The position numbers were made by a program, and so were the translations under genes. Of a DNA stretch of 21,496 bases, positions 14,752 through 21,143 are shown piece after piece (position 1 is the first letter of the stretch; the number at the start of each line of letters is the position of its first letter). The stretch is taken from assembly GCA_001822655.1 (NCBI GenBank), contig MHRX01000013.1, positions 592 to 22,087 on the forward strand. Reading direction: 5' to 3'. The notes under the pieces are model-generated. The model did not search any database. It was given only the letters and a program-made list of their open reading frames with translations, and had not been told where the DNA came from. This DNA is from Candidatus Taylorbacteria bacterium RIFCSPLOWO2_01_FULL_45_15b. GTDB taxonomy: Bacteria; Patescibacteriota; Minisyncoccia; Phycocordibacterales; 01-FULL-45-15b.

Positions 14752-16089
14752 TCAAGAAAAGAATTCTTTGTAAATTGCGCGAATCGCGGCTTCATAATCA
14801 CTGTTCAAAACGCCGATAATTATGCTTATTTCGCTTGACCCTTGAATGATCAGGCGCACATTTATTCGCTCTCGTGCAAGTGCTCCAAAAAGTCGCGCCG
14901 CAATCCCAGGAGTACTGCGCATCGCCTTCCCCACGGTTGAGACGAGTGCAATATTCTCGAAGGTTTGAATCGAGTCTGGGTTGCAATCTTCTTGGAGGTC
15001 TTTTACGAGATGCGCAACGAGTTCGCCAACCTTCCTTCCATCAGTCCGAATTTTCGCCACCTCGATGATGATACTCACGGAATCAATTCCGCTTGGCATA
15101 TGTTCAAAACTTATGCGGTGACGTTCGAGGACTGATGCAATCCGGCGCACATACCCTACTTCCGAATTCATCTGCATCTTCTCAATCGCAAGAACAAGGA
15201 AATCTTTCCTACCTGCAATACCCGTAACAGGGTGACTATCGTCCGCATCAGCAACATTCTCCGACGGCGAAACAAGTGTGCCAATATTTTCCGGCTCATG
15301 TGTGTTTCGCACGTGAATCGGAATACCCGCCTTCATCACGGGAAACATCGCCTCCTCATGAAATACAGTCGCGCCCGAATACGTGAGCTCGCGCAACTCT
15401 TTGTACGAAAGCCTCTGGATTGTGGGAGCATCGGCAATAATTCTTGGATCGACTGCGTAGACGCCATTGGCGTCCGTCCAATTTTCGTAGAGCTTCGCTT
15501 CGACAAACTGCGCGACGATCGCCCCCGTCAAATCGGAACCACCGCGCGGAAATGTGTGGATGACTCCCCGCCCATCGGCTCCGTAAAAACCAGGAATGAC
15601 CGCCCGATCAAAAAACCTGATTTTATTAAACGCTTCCAATGCAGTCCTTGTTTCCGAATAGCGCCCATGTTCGTCGAAGCGAACAAAAGACACCGCGTCA
15701 ACAAAAGGAAAATCGAGATGAGCGGCGAGAATTTTTGCCATGAGATACTCGCCCCTGCTCACAATAGCATCCGCGTACGCCATTTTTTCAATCATTCTCT
15801 CGATCTCTGAAACAAAATGAGGAACATCTACTGGCACATCGAGTCCCGCCACAATGTCAGAAAATCTGCTGCCGAATACGCGAAGCGCCTCAAGTCTATC
15901 TTCCAATTTCTTATCCTGATTTGAGGCGATGAGCAAAAGATCGGTAATTTTCTTGTCTTCTGAACTTCGCTTACCGGGTGCTGACACCACGATAAATTTT
16001 CGTTCAGGATTGCCGCGAACTATTGCGGCCACCTTTTTTATCTGCTCAATATCCGCAAGGGACGTACCGCCAAATTTGCATACGATCAT
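14752..16089 (-). CDS. lysC: Aspartate kinase with ACT domains
   Basis: 445 residues. It phosphorylates L-aspartate, the first step to lysine/DAP, threonine and methionine. The kinase domain (about 1-270) shows KFGGTS (5-10), SRGEYLMAK (111-119), RGGSDLTG (182-189) and TDANGVYAVDPR (205-216). Tandem ACT regulatory domains (about 290-445) show VSIIIEV and STVGKAMRSTPGIAARLF; the second is followed by INVRLIIQGSSEISIIIGV, typical of allosterically regulated enzymes. No other pathway gene is nearby; homoserine dehydrogenase is not fused. The start at 16089 is ATG with AAAGGA five bases upstream. The stop is TGA, the only TGA stop I see in this window. It is divergent from the small ORF at 16181. 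Confidence 0.95.
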   Translation of the reverse strand: MIVCKFGGTSLADIEQIKKVAAIVRGNPERKFIVVSAPGKRSSEDKKITDLLLIASNQDKKLEDRLEALRVFGSRFSDIVAGLDVPVDVPHFVSEIERMIEKMAYADAIVSRGEYLMAKILAAHLDFPFVDAVSFVRFDEHGRYSETRTALEAFNKIRFFDRAVIPGFYGADGRGVIHTFPRGGSDLTGAIVAQFVEAKLYENWTDANGVYAVDPRIIADAPTIQRLSYKELRELTYSGATVFHEEAMFPVMKAGIPIHVRNTHEPENIGTLVSPSENVADADDSHPVTGIAGRKDFLVLAIEKMQMNSEVGYVRRIASVLERHRISFEHMPSGIDSVSIIIEVAKIRTDGRKVGELVAHLVKDLQEDCNPDSIQTFENIALVSTVGKAMRSTPGIAARLFGALARERINVRLIIQGSSEISIIIGVLNSDYEAAIRAIYKEFFS

Positions 16090-16124
16090 TTTTGTCCTTT
16101 CTCAAACACCAAAGTTCTGGACCC

Positions 16125-16153
16125 ATCCTATAGTGATCGACACCATTTGACAA
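16125..16153 (-). promoter_or_regulatory. Promoter of aspartokinase, overlapping the divergent promoter
   Basis: Minus-strand TTGTCA (16148-16153) and TAGGAT (16125-16130) with a 17-base spacer. The -35 overlaps the plus-strand TTGACA at 16147-16152 almost completely. Confidence 0.5.
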
Positions 16154-16176
16154 ATCTCTACGCTATGTAATAATAA
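16147..16176 (+). promoter_or_regulatory. Promoter of the small ORF at 16181, leaderless
   Basis: TTGACA (16147-16152), then TG at 16166-16167 and AATAAT (16169-16174) with a 16-base spacer. Transcription should begin at or within a few bases of the ATG at 16181. Confidence 0.6.
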
Positions 16177-16180
16177 TCTT

Positions 16181-16288
16181 ATGGCCAAAAACCATTACGA
16201 AATGAATATTTGGACGCGAAACGTTGGGACTTCAGGACTCGACGCTTTTCGCGCAACTTTGTTCAGCCGTGATAGGTTTAGGATGTAA
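16181..16288 (+). CDS. Small 35-residue ORF, possibly a leader peptide
   Basis: ATG at 16181 to TAA at 16286-16288 encodes MAKNHYEMNIWTRNVGTSGL and then an Arg/Phe-rich end (SRDRFRM). It sits between a good promoter whose start point coincides with its ATG and a strong terminator at 16308-16348. The GNAT gene begins 48 bases past that hairpin with no obvious promoter of its own. It could be a free-standing miniprotein, a leader peptide controlling readthrough into the GNAT gene, or just the start of a small RNA of about 165 nt. No run of a single amino acid suggests classical amino-acid attenuation. Not recognised as a family. Confidence 0.45.
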   Translation: MAKNHYEMNIWTRNVGTSGLDAFRATLFSRDRFRM

Positions 16289-16307
16289 TCTCGTTTTACA
16301 TACTCCT

Positions 16308-16348
16308 AGAAAAATCTCGGCTGCATAAAGCCGAGATTTTTCTTTTTA
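16308..16348 (+). terminator. Strong terminator or attenuator upstream of the GNAT gene
   Basis: A 14-bp perfect stem, AGAAAAATCTCGGC and its complement (16308-16321, 16330-16343), has an 8-nt loop and is followed by CTTTTTA. It also has T-runs on the minus strand, so it may work in both directions. Confidence 0.85.
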
Positions 16349-16395
16349 GGATTATCCCGACCTCCAGCAACAGTTCTTCAACATAAGGAAATAAT

Positions 16396-16986
16396 ATGTC
16401 AGAGATTCGCCATATCGTATTTAGATGTGGTCCGCGAGTATATCTTCGTCCCATGACAAAAAAAGATTTACCAAATATTACTCGGTGGATAAACGACCCC
16501 GAGGTCACACAATACCTGCTCACAGTTTACCCCCTGCGGTTCGAGGATGAAGAAAAGTGGTTCGAAAGTTTAGGAGAGAGAAAAGGAAAAGATTCTGTTT
16601 TTGCCATTGTCCTAAAACACGATCATAAAATGATTGGAGTTATGGGCTTACACAGTATTGACAACCTTCATGGAATTGCAGAAACAGGTTCCTTCATAGG
16701 TGAAAAAAGATATTGGGGAAAAGGATACGGTTCAGAAGCGAAAATGCTTGTTCTCGAGTATGCGTTCAATGCAGTAAATCTTCGAAAGGTTAATTCCTCA
16801 GTGCATGCGTTTAATATTCGAAGCAAAAAAAGTCTCGAAAAGTGCGGATACCGAGTCGAGGGACGACGAGTCAAACAGTATTATAAAAATGGCGAGTACG
16901 TTGACAGTATCTTGCTCGCTGTTTTCAAGGAAGATTTTCTTCCCCTGTGGAAAAAATTTGAAAAATCGAGCAAGAAAAAAGCATAA
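16396..16986 (+). CDS. GNAT N-acetyltransferase, RimJ/RimL-like
   Basis: 196 residues. Acetyl-CoA-dependent transfer to an amine is expected. Residues 14-180 form the GNAT fold: VYLRPMTKKDLPNITRWIND (15-34) as the first strand and helix, MIGVMGLHSID (79-89), the acetyl-CoA pyrophosphate loop YWGKGYGSEA (106-115, form Q/R-x-x-G-x-G/A-like) and AFNIRSKKSLEKCGY (138-152), which is characteristic of RimJ/RimL and SpeG-like enzymes. A Lys-rich tail follows. The substrate (ribosomal protein, polyamine, small molecule) is not readable. AAGGA lies six bases before the ATG at 16396. The upstream terminator suggests control by readthrough, or a promoter I do not see. Confidence 0.88.
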   Translation: MSEIRHIVFRCGPRVYLRPMTKKDLPNITRWINDPEVTQYLLTVYPLRFEDEEKWFESLGERKGKDSVFAIVLKHDHKMIGVMGLHSIDNLHGIAETGSFIGEKRYWGKGYGSEAKMLVLEYAFNAVNLRKVNSSVHAFNIRSKKSLEKCGYRVEGRRVKQYYKNGEYVDSILLAVFKEDFLPLWKKFEKSSKKKA

Positions 16987-16992
16987 TTCACG

Positions 16993-17014
16993 CTCCCCCA
17001 TGGGGAGTTTTTTT
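16993..17014 (+). terminator. Terminator of the GNAT gene
   Basis: Stem CTCCCC/GGGGAG (16993-16998, 17002-17007) followed by seven T. Confidence 0.9.
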
Positions 17015-17204
17015 ATAAAAGCTTCTCGCAGTTCGGTACGTTAAATTCCGGAATCACTAAAATTATATTTCCTTCTTTATCCTTAAATCCCGTGGTCAGA
17101 AATTCCGACATAAAGGGGCCGATTTTCTTCGATGCAAAATTGATAACGCCGGAGTATTCATTCGTATGAGCGACATTCGTAGCGTCGCCATCCCTCTCTT
17201 GCAT
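17013..17204 (-). CDS. Possible small protein of 63 residues
   Basis: An open frame from an ATG at 17204 (or GTG at 17243, 76 residues) to TAA at 17013. The C-terminal part, EYSGVINFASKKIGPFMSEF then GFKDKEGNIILVIPEFNVPN, has a protein-like composition and codon pattern. The N-terminus overlaps a strong 18-bp hairpin that would hide the start codon, and no ribosome site is evident. It may be a real miniprotein, or a gene remnant whose 5' end was replaced by the palindrome. No family recognised. Confidence 0.4.
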   Translation of the reverse strand: MQERDGDATNVAHTNEYSGVINFASKKIGPFMSEFLTTGFKDKEGNIILVIPEFNVPNCEKLL

Positions 17205-17227
17205 TCGATATGCAAGAGAGGGATGGC
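17187..17227. repeat. 18-bp perfect inverted repeat with 5-nt loop
   Basis: GCCATCCCTCTCTTGCAT (17187-17204) and its exact complement (17210-17227) surround TCGAT. No T-tract follows on either strand, so it is not a standard terminator. Confidence 0.9.
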
Positions 17228-17330
17228 ACACTCGCAACTCCACTTTTTCAAAGTCGCCCCATTAAATTATTTCCATAAAAGTATTTTAGCATATTGGCCA
17301 GAACAAACTTCAGAGTTTAATGTTGCTCTA

Positions 17331-17356
17331 ATAAAAAAGCACGAGGTTAATCGTGC
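17331..17356 (-). terminator. Terminator of the gene at 17413-18294
   Basis: Minus-strand stem GCACGA/TCGTGC (arms 17351-17356 and 17339-17344) with a 6-nt loop, followed by TTTTTT (complement of 17333-17338). The interval 17244-17330 shows no gene. Confidence 0.75.
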
Positions 17357-17412
17357 CTGTCCGCCAGTATTCGTTTTAGTGATAAAATATATTAAAGAGT
17401 CCGTCAGGGCCT

Positions 17413-18294
17413 CTAAAAGCTCCGAATCAAATCGTCCTCGGATGCATTTGTGCCGTGGCGAACTCCCCAAACGTCCCATTCGGAACCGATAACGACACAC
17501 TCTGGAATAGGCTTACCCTCTGATTCGAGAAGATCATTAACAGCCACGGAAACAATAGACATCACGACCTCTGCGACTTCGCCAAGATATAAGCATTCGT
17601 TGATCTTGCCCTCTAATGCTCCGATTGTTTGACTCCGCAACCAAATATTTCGGGACTCACCATCCGCGGCGTCGCCGTAGGGCGGGTGGTTCGCCTCTTG
17701 AGTCAGCTCCTTAGAAATTGACCAGAGCGATTGAACCCGAACATCTCTGATCTTTCCAATTGGAGCCCCGTGAAGTCCGCTGCCCGCGGGTTTTACCCGT
17801 GGCACAGTTCGGCCTAGTACAGCTTCCTTGATTTCCCCTGCCAATCTATTGACCCTGTGGTCAGGTTTGTCGCTGAACGGCCCGGGTACTCTTGCGTCTC
17901 CAATAGTGAGAATCCAGTCGGAACAAATCCTCGGGTGAGAATCGGCCATCCGGCATTTCGGAATTTCTTGCTTCATTGCGAGCGCAACAAGTCGCTTCAA
18001 AATCTCCCCAACCACAACGACTCTGTCGAGACGACGCCCGCTTACCTTGCGATTTTCGCTTGGCGCCTCACGAGCTTCAAACGCGCCACTAATCGCAACC
18101 CGCTCCAAGAGTTCCTGTTTCATTACTTGTAAAGAGGAAGAAAGTGCTCTGATATCGGGACTTTCGACTGTGCATAAAACCTCTTCACCGGCCTGCCGCG
18201 GAAGCAGAGGTTCCTGCCGAGGATACACGCCTACATAAATGTCTTTGAGAATCTCCATAATTGGAGTCTCACCGAGGATTTTCCCTGTGATCAT
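17413..18294 (-). CDS. Protein of unknown function, 293 residues
   Basis: A predicted soluble protein with no signal peptide or long hydrophobic segment. Visible blocks are ALSSSLQVMKQELLERVAIS, RLDRVVVVGEILKRLVALAM, SDWILTIGDARVPGPF, a Gly/Pro/Arg-rich centre (VKPAGSGLHGAPIGKIRDVR) and ECLYLGEVAEVVMSIVSVAV. The ending is CVVIGSEWDVWGVRHG. The alternation of helices and GD/DA motifs might suit a nucleotide- or metal-binding enzyme, but no motif is decisive and I recognise no family. The start at 18294 is ATG with AAAGGA four bases upstream. A consensus-like promoter (18346-18373) and a terminator at 17331-17356 make it a single-gene unit. Confidence 0.7.
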   Translation of the reverse strand: MITGKILGETPIMEILKDIYVGVYPRQEPLLPRQAGEEVLCTVESPDIRALSSSLQVMKQELLERVAISGAFEAREAPSENRKVSGRRLDRVVVVGEILKRLVALAMKQEIPKCRMADSHPRICSDWILTIGDARVPGPFSDKPDHRVNRLAGEIKEAVLGRTVPRVKPAGSGLHGAPIGKIRDVRVQSLWSISKELTQEANHPPYGDAADGESRNIWLRSQTIGALEGKINECLYLGEVAEVVMSIVSVAVNDLLESEGKPIPECVVIGSEWDVWGVRHGTNASEDDLIRSF

Positions 18295-18345
18295 GCCGTC
18301 CTTTCATTTTTTGGTTTAGTTTATTTGTACTTATTACGGTACATA

Positions 18346-18373
18346 AATATAATGATATTTTAGATTCTGTCAA
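18346..18373 (-). promoter_or_regulatory. Promoter of the gene at 17413-18294
   Basis: TTGACA (18368-18373) and TATATT (18346-18351) on the minus strand, 16-base spacer. The leader is about 45 nt. The rest of the interval up to aspS (18374-18560) shows no gene. Confidence 0.7.
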
Positions 18374-18564
18374 TACAGCGCCCGATGCTTTCGAGAATAC
18401 ACTTAAGCCAGCTATTACTCACCGCGTAATACATCGGAAAATTTCCCGGCGACGGAGAAGACCCTCGGCCACTTAATGTTTCAAAAAACTATCGCTACTT
18501 AACCGACAAGAGATCAGGACGTTCTAAAGAGTTTTTCGTTATGATTCAAGAGATAATATCTTTA

Positions 18565-18573
18565 TGATATAGT
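18565..18573 (+). promoter_or_regulatory. Extended -10 promoter of aspS, leaderless
   Basis: TGATATAGT: TG at 18565-18566 and TATAGT at 18568-18573. The ATG follows after seven bases (18581) with no Shine-Dalgarno, so the mRNA probably starts at the start codon. The -35 region is poor (TTCAAG). Confidence 0.55.
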
Positions 18574-18580
18574 CATTCCT

Positions 18581-19972
18581 ATGCAAAGAAGTCGAATTAA
18601 AGACGCAAAAGACAAAATCGGCGAGGAAATAAGCCTCTCTGGCTGGGTAGATGTGCGACGCGACCATGGGAAACTGATTTTTCTCGACCTTCGCGACGCG
18701 TCCGGGAAAATACAAATGGTCGCCCTTCCGAGCCATGCCGACGCCCATAAAATTGCCGGAACGCTTCGCTCTGAATGGGTTATAGAAGTTACAGGAAAAG
18801 TAAATGCCCGTCCGGAAAGAATGGTGAATGTGAACGAGGCGAACGGAAAAATCGAGCTCGAAATTCTTACGATAAAGATATTGAATGAGGCTGAAACTCC
18901 TCCGTTCGACGTACGCGGCGACGGCCGCGATATTGGCGAAGACGTTCGTCTTAAATATCGCTACCTCGACCTTCGCCGTCCGCGATTGCAACAGAACGTC
19001 CGCATGCGCGACAAGATCATTACGTTTTTCCGTGAATACATGCATGCAAACGATTTTGTAGAGATAGAAACGCCAATCATGATGAAAGGCACGCCCGAAG
19101 GCTCGCGTGAATATGTAGTCCCCTCCCGACTCGAGAACGGTAAATTTTACGTCCTCCCCCAGTCGCCCCAGCAGTTCAAACAGCTCTCAATGGTTGCGGG
19201 ATTTGAAAAGTATTTCCAGATTGCACGCTGCTTTCGGGATGAGGACACACGAGGAGACCGCCAACCTGAATTCACACAGCTTGATTATGAAATGTCGTTT
19301 ATAACCCAAGAAGAAGTCCTCGCATTCACCGAAAAAATGTTCATCGAACTTGTTTCCAAACTTTATCCGCAGAAAAAAATCACTACTACCCCCTTTCCTC
19401 GCATTACCTATAAAGAGTCGATCGAAAAATACGCCTCGGACAAGCCCGATCTCCGCGGCGATAAAAATAATCCGGACGAACTTGCGTTCGCGTGGATCGT
19501 TGACTTTCCAATGTTTGAAAAAGACAAGGAAGGAAATATTGCCGCCGCTCATCATCCATTTTGCTCAATTAAAGAAGAAGACGTTGAAAAATTTATGAAA
19601 GGCGAGGATTTATTCTCTATTCGTGCCAATTCATATGATCTCGTCTTAAACGGATACGAGTTAAGCTCCGGAAGCATCAGAATCCACAAGCAAGATATGC
19701 AAAAGCGCGTATTCGAGCTTCTCGGCATAAGCGAAGAAGAACAGCAAAAGAAATTTGCTCATATGCTTGAGGCATTTAAATACGGCACCCCGCCGCACGG
19801 CGGATTTGCGCCGGGGATAGATCGCATTGTCATGATCCTCGAGAACGAGCCGAACATCCGTGAGGTTATTGCGTTTCCAAAAACAGGAGAAGGACGCGAT
19901 CTCATGATGAACGCGCCGTCCGAAATCGACACAAAGCATTTGAAAGAACTCGGTATTCAAATCAAAAAATAA
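18581..19972 (+). CDS. aspS: Aspartyl-tRNA synthetase, bacterial type without GAD domain
   Basis: 463 residues, about 120-130 shorter than usual bacterial AspRS. It charges tRNA-Asp with aspartate. The OB-fold anticodon domain (about 1-105) has GWVDVRRDHGKLIFLDLRD. The class II core follows: SPQQFKQLSM (195-204), motif 2 FRDEDTRGDRQPEFTQLD (218-235) and motif 3 GFAPGIDRIVMIL (408-420). The GAD insertion domain normally sits between SDKPDLR and W/VDFPLF. Here DLR (290-292) is joined to IVDFPMFE (306-313) by about 13 residues, so the domain is missing without damage to the core. His29 in RRDHG is the residue reported for non-discriminating AspRS, where Leu marks the tRNA-Asp-only form, so it may also charge tRNA-Asn for GatCAB. 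The start is the ATG at 18581. Confidence 0.95.
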   Translation: MQRSRIKDAKDKIGEEISLSGWVDVRRDHGKLIFLDLRDASGKIQMVALPSHADAHKIAGTLRSEWVIEVTGKVNARPERMVNVNEANGKIELEILTIKILNEAETPPFDVRGDGRDIGEDVRLKYRYLDLRRPRLQQNVRMRDKIITFFREYMHANDFVEIETPIMMKGTPEGSREYVVPSRLENGKFYVLPQSPQQFKQLSMVAGFEKYFQIARCFRDEDTRGDRQPEFTQLDYEMSFITQEEVLAFTEKMFIELVSKLYPQKKITTTPFPRITYKESIEKYASDKPDLRGDKNNPDELAFAWIVDFPMFEKDKEGNIAAAHHPFCSIKEEDVEKFMKGEDLFSIRANSYDLVLNGYELSSGSIRIHKQDMQKRVFELLGISEEEQQKKFAHMLEAFKYGTPPHGGFAPGIDRIVMILENEPNIREVIAFPKTGEGRDLMMNAPSEIDTKHLKELGIQIKK

Positions 19973-19991
19973 TATTCATCCCTCCACTTAC

Positions 19992-20019
19992 ATTCAAAAT
20001 TCGGCATTCAGAATCTGGG
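19992..20019. repeat. Degenerate 7-bp repeat (ATTCAAA type) after aspS
   Basis: ATTCAAA, ATTCGGC, ATTCAGA and ATCTGGG follow each other at 19992-20019, starting 20 bases after the aspS stop codon. Same period as the tract at 2837-2871, with a different base sequence. Confidence 0.6.
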
Positions 20020-20030
20020 TAATATGTACC

Positions 20031-20060
20031 TATATACCTATTCGGGCGAATAGGTATATA
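20031..20060. repeat. 30-bp inverted repeat downstream of the ArsR gene
   Basis: 14-bp arms (TATATACCTATTCG and its complement) around GG. It lies between the convergent 3' ends of aspS and the ArsR gene. It is the same core as the palindrome at 20399-20438 in opposite orientation (spacer GG here, CC there). Confidence 0.9.
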
Positions 20061-20092
20061 TTATTCAATGAAAAAAGAAAGTCTCAAAAAAG

Positions 20093-20359
20093 CTAGATCC
20101 GTTCTACTAATTTTTTTGTAAATTCTGGAATATCTTCAGCGATTTTATAAAAAACAGAAAGTGAGCTTTGTCTTCTATCGAGTAGTGTCGCACCCGCCAA
20201 TATTGTCAGATGCTTAGACGTAGCTCGAAATGATAGCGCAATTTCCTTTGCGATAGCGCCGACGGAGGCACGCTTGCCTCTTTTTAGGAACTTCAAAATT
20301 TCCAAGCGTCTTCGATTTGCTAGCGCTTTTAATATTTTTTCTGCCTGTTGTAATTGCAT
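20093..20359 (-). CDS. ArsR-family winged-helix repressor without cysteines
   Basis: 88 residues, a minimal ArsR/SmtB fold. The first helices are QAEKILKALANRRRLEILKF (5-24), with the family's LANRRRLEIL-type motif. The helix-turn-helix is VGAIAKEIALSFRATSKHLT (33-52), continuing ILAGATLLDRRQSSLSVFYK as recognition helix end and beta-wing. There is no cysteine and no ELCVCDL metal motif, so classical As/Cd/Zn sensing through Cys is ruled out; it may respond to another signal or simply repress itself. The palindrome at 20399-20438, about 40 bases upstream of the ATG, embeds a minus-strand TATAAT and is the likely operator; a second copy lies just past the stop. No neighbouring target gene is obvious. 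Confidence 0.88.
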   Translation of the reverse strand: MQLQQAEKILKALANRRRLEILKFLKRGKRASVGAIAKEIALSFRATSKHLTILAGATLLDRRQSSLSVFYKIAEDIPEFTKKLVERI

Positions 20360-20398
20360 TTCAATTTTATTTTTTACTGTTACTATAAATTTACTTGC

Positions 20399-20438
20399 TT
20401 TATTATATACCTATTCGCCCGAATAGGTATATAATAAA
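20399..20438. promoter_or_regulatory. Promoter-embedded 40-bp palindrome, probable ArsR operator
   Basis: 19-bp perfect arms around CC. The inner core is CCTATTCG-CC-CGAATAGG. By symmetry each arm holds TATAAT (minus strand 20402-20407, plus strand 20430-20435). Only the minus-strand box points at a gene, the ArsR reading frame at 20359. No good -35 is seen, so repression by direct occlusion of the -10 is inferred. Confidence 0.75.
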
Positions 20439-20472
20439 TTGCGCGTTGATAAATTTTTATAATGCGCTGTAT

Positions 20473-20496
20473 GAAAAAAACGCCCGAAAGGGCGTT
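20473..20496 (-). terminator. Terminator of the Nudix operon
   Basis: Stem AACGCCC/GGGCGTT (20479-20485, 20490-20496) with a 4-nt loop; on the minus strand it is followed by a run of T (complement of 20474-20480). It starts 5 bases past the Nudix stop. Confidence 0.9.
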
Positions 20497-20500
20497 TCGG

Positions 20501-20932
20501 TTACATGCCGATCAGTTTTAGCAAAGATTTAACTGTTGCCCTCGTTGCATCTGTGAGCGGATATTCTTCGAGATGACGCGGCTCAATCCATTTATGATCA
20601 TCATGATCTCTTCCGAGGACAACTTCGAAGTGCGGTCGAAGTGTGCAAATATAGAAAAGCCCAAAAATCTGCAGTTGGCCCTCTGGAACCTTTGGTCGCC
20701 ACTCCTCGACAGCGATCAGTTTACCCGGCACGATTTGAAGTCCACATTCTTCTTTCGTTTCTCTTCGAAGAGCTTCCTCAATGGTTTCGCCCGGATTGAT
20801 TTTACCGCCTGGAAAATCATATTTACCGTGGTTCGTACCTCCTTTATACGCGGAAGATTCGCGCAAAATAAGCACTTTACCTTCGGAAATAATCACCGCC
20901 CGAACCGCTACGCGCTGTTGCATCGTATTCAT
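20501..20932 (-). CDS. Nudix hydrolase
   Basis: 143 residues from the ATG at 20932 (MNTMQQRVAVRAVIISEGKV). The Nudix box GGKINPGETIEEALRRETKE continuing ECGLQI fits G-x5-E-x7-R-E-U-x-E-E-x-G-U completely, so Mg-dependent cleavage of a nucleoside diphosphate linked to another group is expected. The preceding strand KYDFPGG is usual. Substrate is not readable; MutT/NudG-like cleaning of oxidised nucleotides is only one option. An in-frame TTG at 20977, three bases after the zinc-ribbon gene's stop, would add 15 residues (METSLERFF...). I prefer the ATG because it starts directly before the first Nudix strand. It is the last gene of a helicase / zinc-ribbon / Nudix run and is followed by a terminator. 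Confidence 0.92.
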   Translation of the reverse strand: MNTMQQRVAVRAVIISEGKVLILRESSAYKGGTNHGKYDFPGGKINPGETIEEALRRETKEECGLQIVPGKLIAVEEWRPKVPEGQLQIFGLFYICTLRPHFEVVLGRDHDDHKWIEPRHLEEYPLTDATRATVKSLLKLIGM

Positions 20933-20980
20933 ATCTTTGCCAATGATAGCAAAAAATCTCTCGAGTGAGGTTTCCAAAAA

Positions 20981-21142
20981 TTACCGCGAAGACACTTTCG
21001 GAATGCACCGAACACAGCTAGTTTGATTGTCGCGGGTTTTTAGATATTTGTTACCGCACGCGCACATAGAAACAACCGTCCCTCCGGGGCGTTTCATCCA
21101 TTTTCCTTCCTTTTGAAATGTTCTTCCGGTTGGAATTTTCAT
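20981..21142 (-). CDS. Zinc-ribbon miniprotein, 53 residues
   Basis: ATG at 21142 to TAA at 20981 encodes a basic 53-residue protein: MKIPTGRTFQKEGKWMKRPG, then C27-A-C29-G, and C43-V-R-C46 near the end. The spacing C-x-C-x13-C-x2-C suggests a single zinc ribbon or knuckle with a Lys/Arg-rich N-terminus, suited to RNA or ribosome binding (inference). The ATG is one base from the stop of the DEAD-box helicase gene (TAACATG), so translation is probably coupled, and the Nudix gene follows with a small gap. I recognise no named family. Confidence 0.75.
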   Translation of the reverse strand: MKIPTGRTFQKEGKWMKRPGGTVVSMCACGNKYLKTRDNQTSCVRCIPKVSSR

Positions 21143-21143
21143 G

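Noticed and set aside
15232..15810. Plus-strand open frame of 192 codons inside aspartokinase
   Set aside because: Antisense shadow of a well-supported gene; composition is not protein-like.
14752..16089. TGA recoding to glycine, as in some CPR-like lineages
   Set aside because: Aspartokinase ends at a TGA at its expected length with a terminator six bases later, and no gene here has an internal in-frame TGA.
17166..17492. Plus-strand open frame of 108 codons across the 17187 hairpin and a minus-strand terminator
   Set aside because: It runs through a terminator and the 3' end of the opposite gene, with no ribosome site and no recognisable fold.
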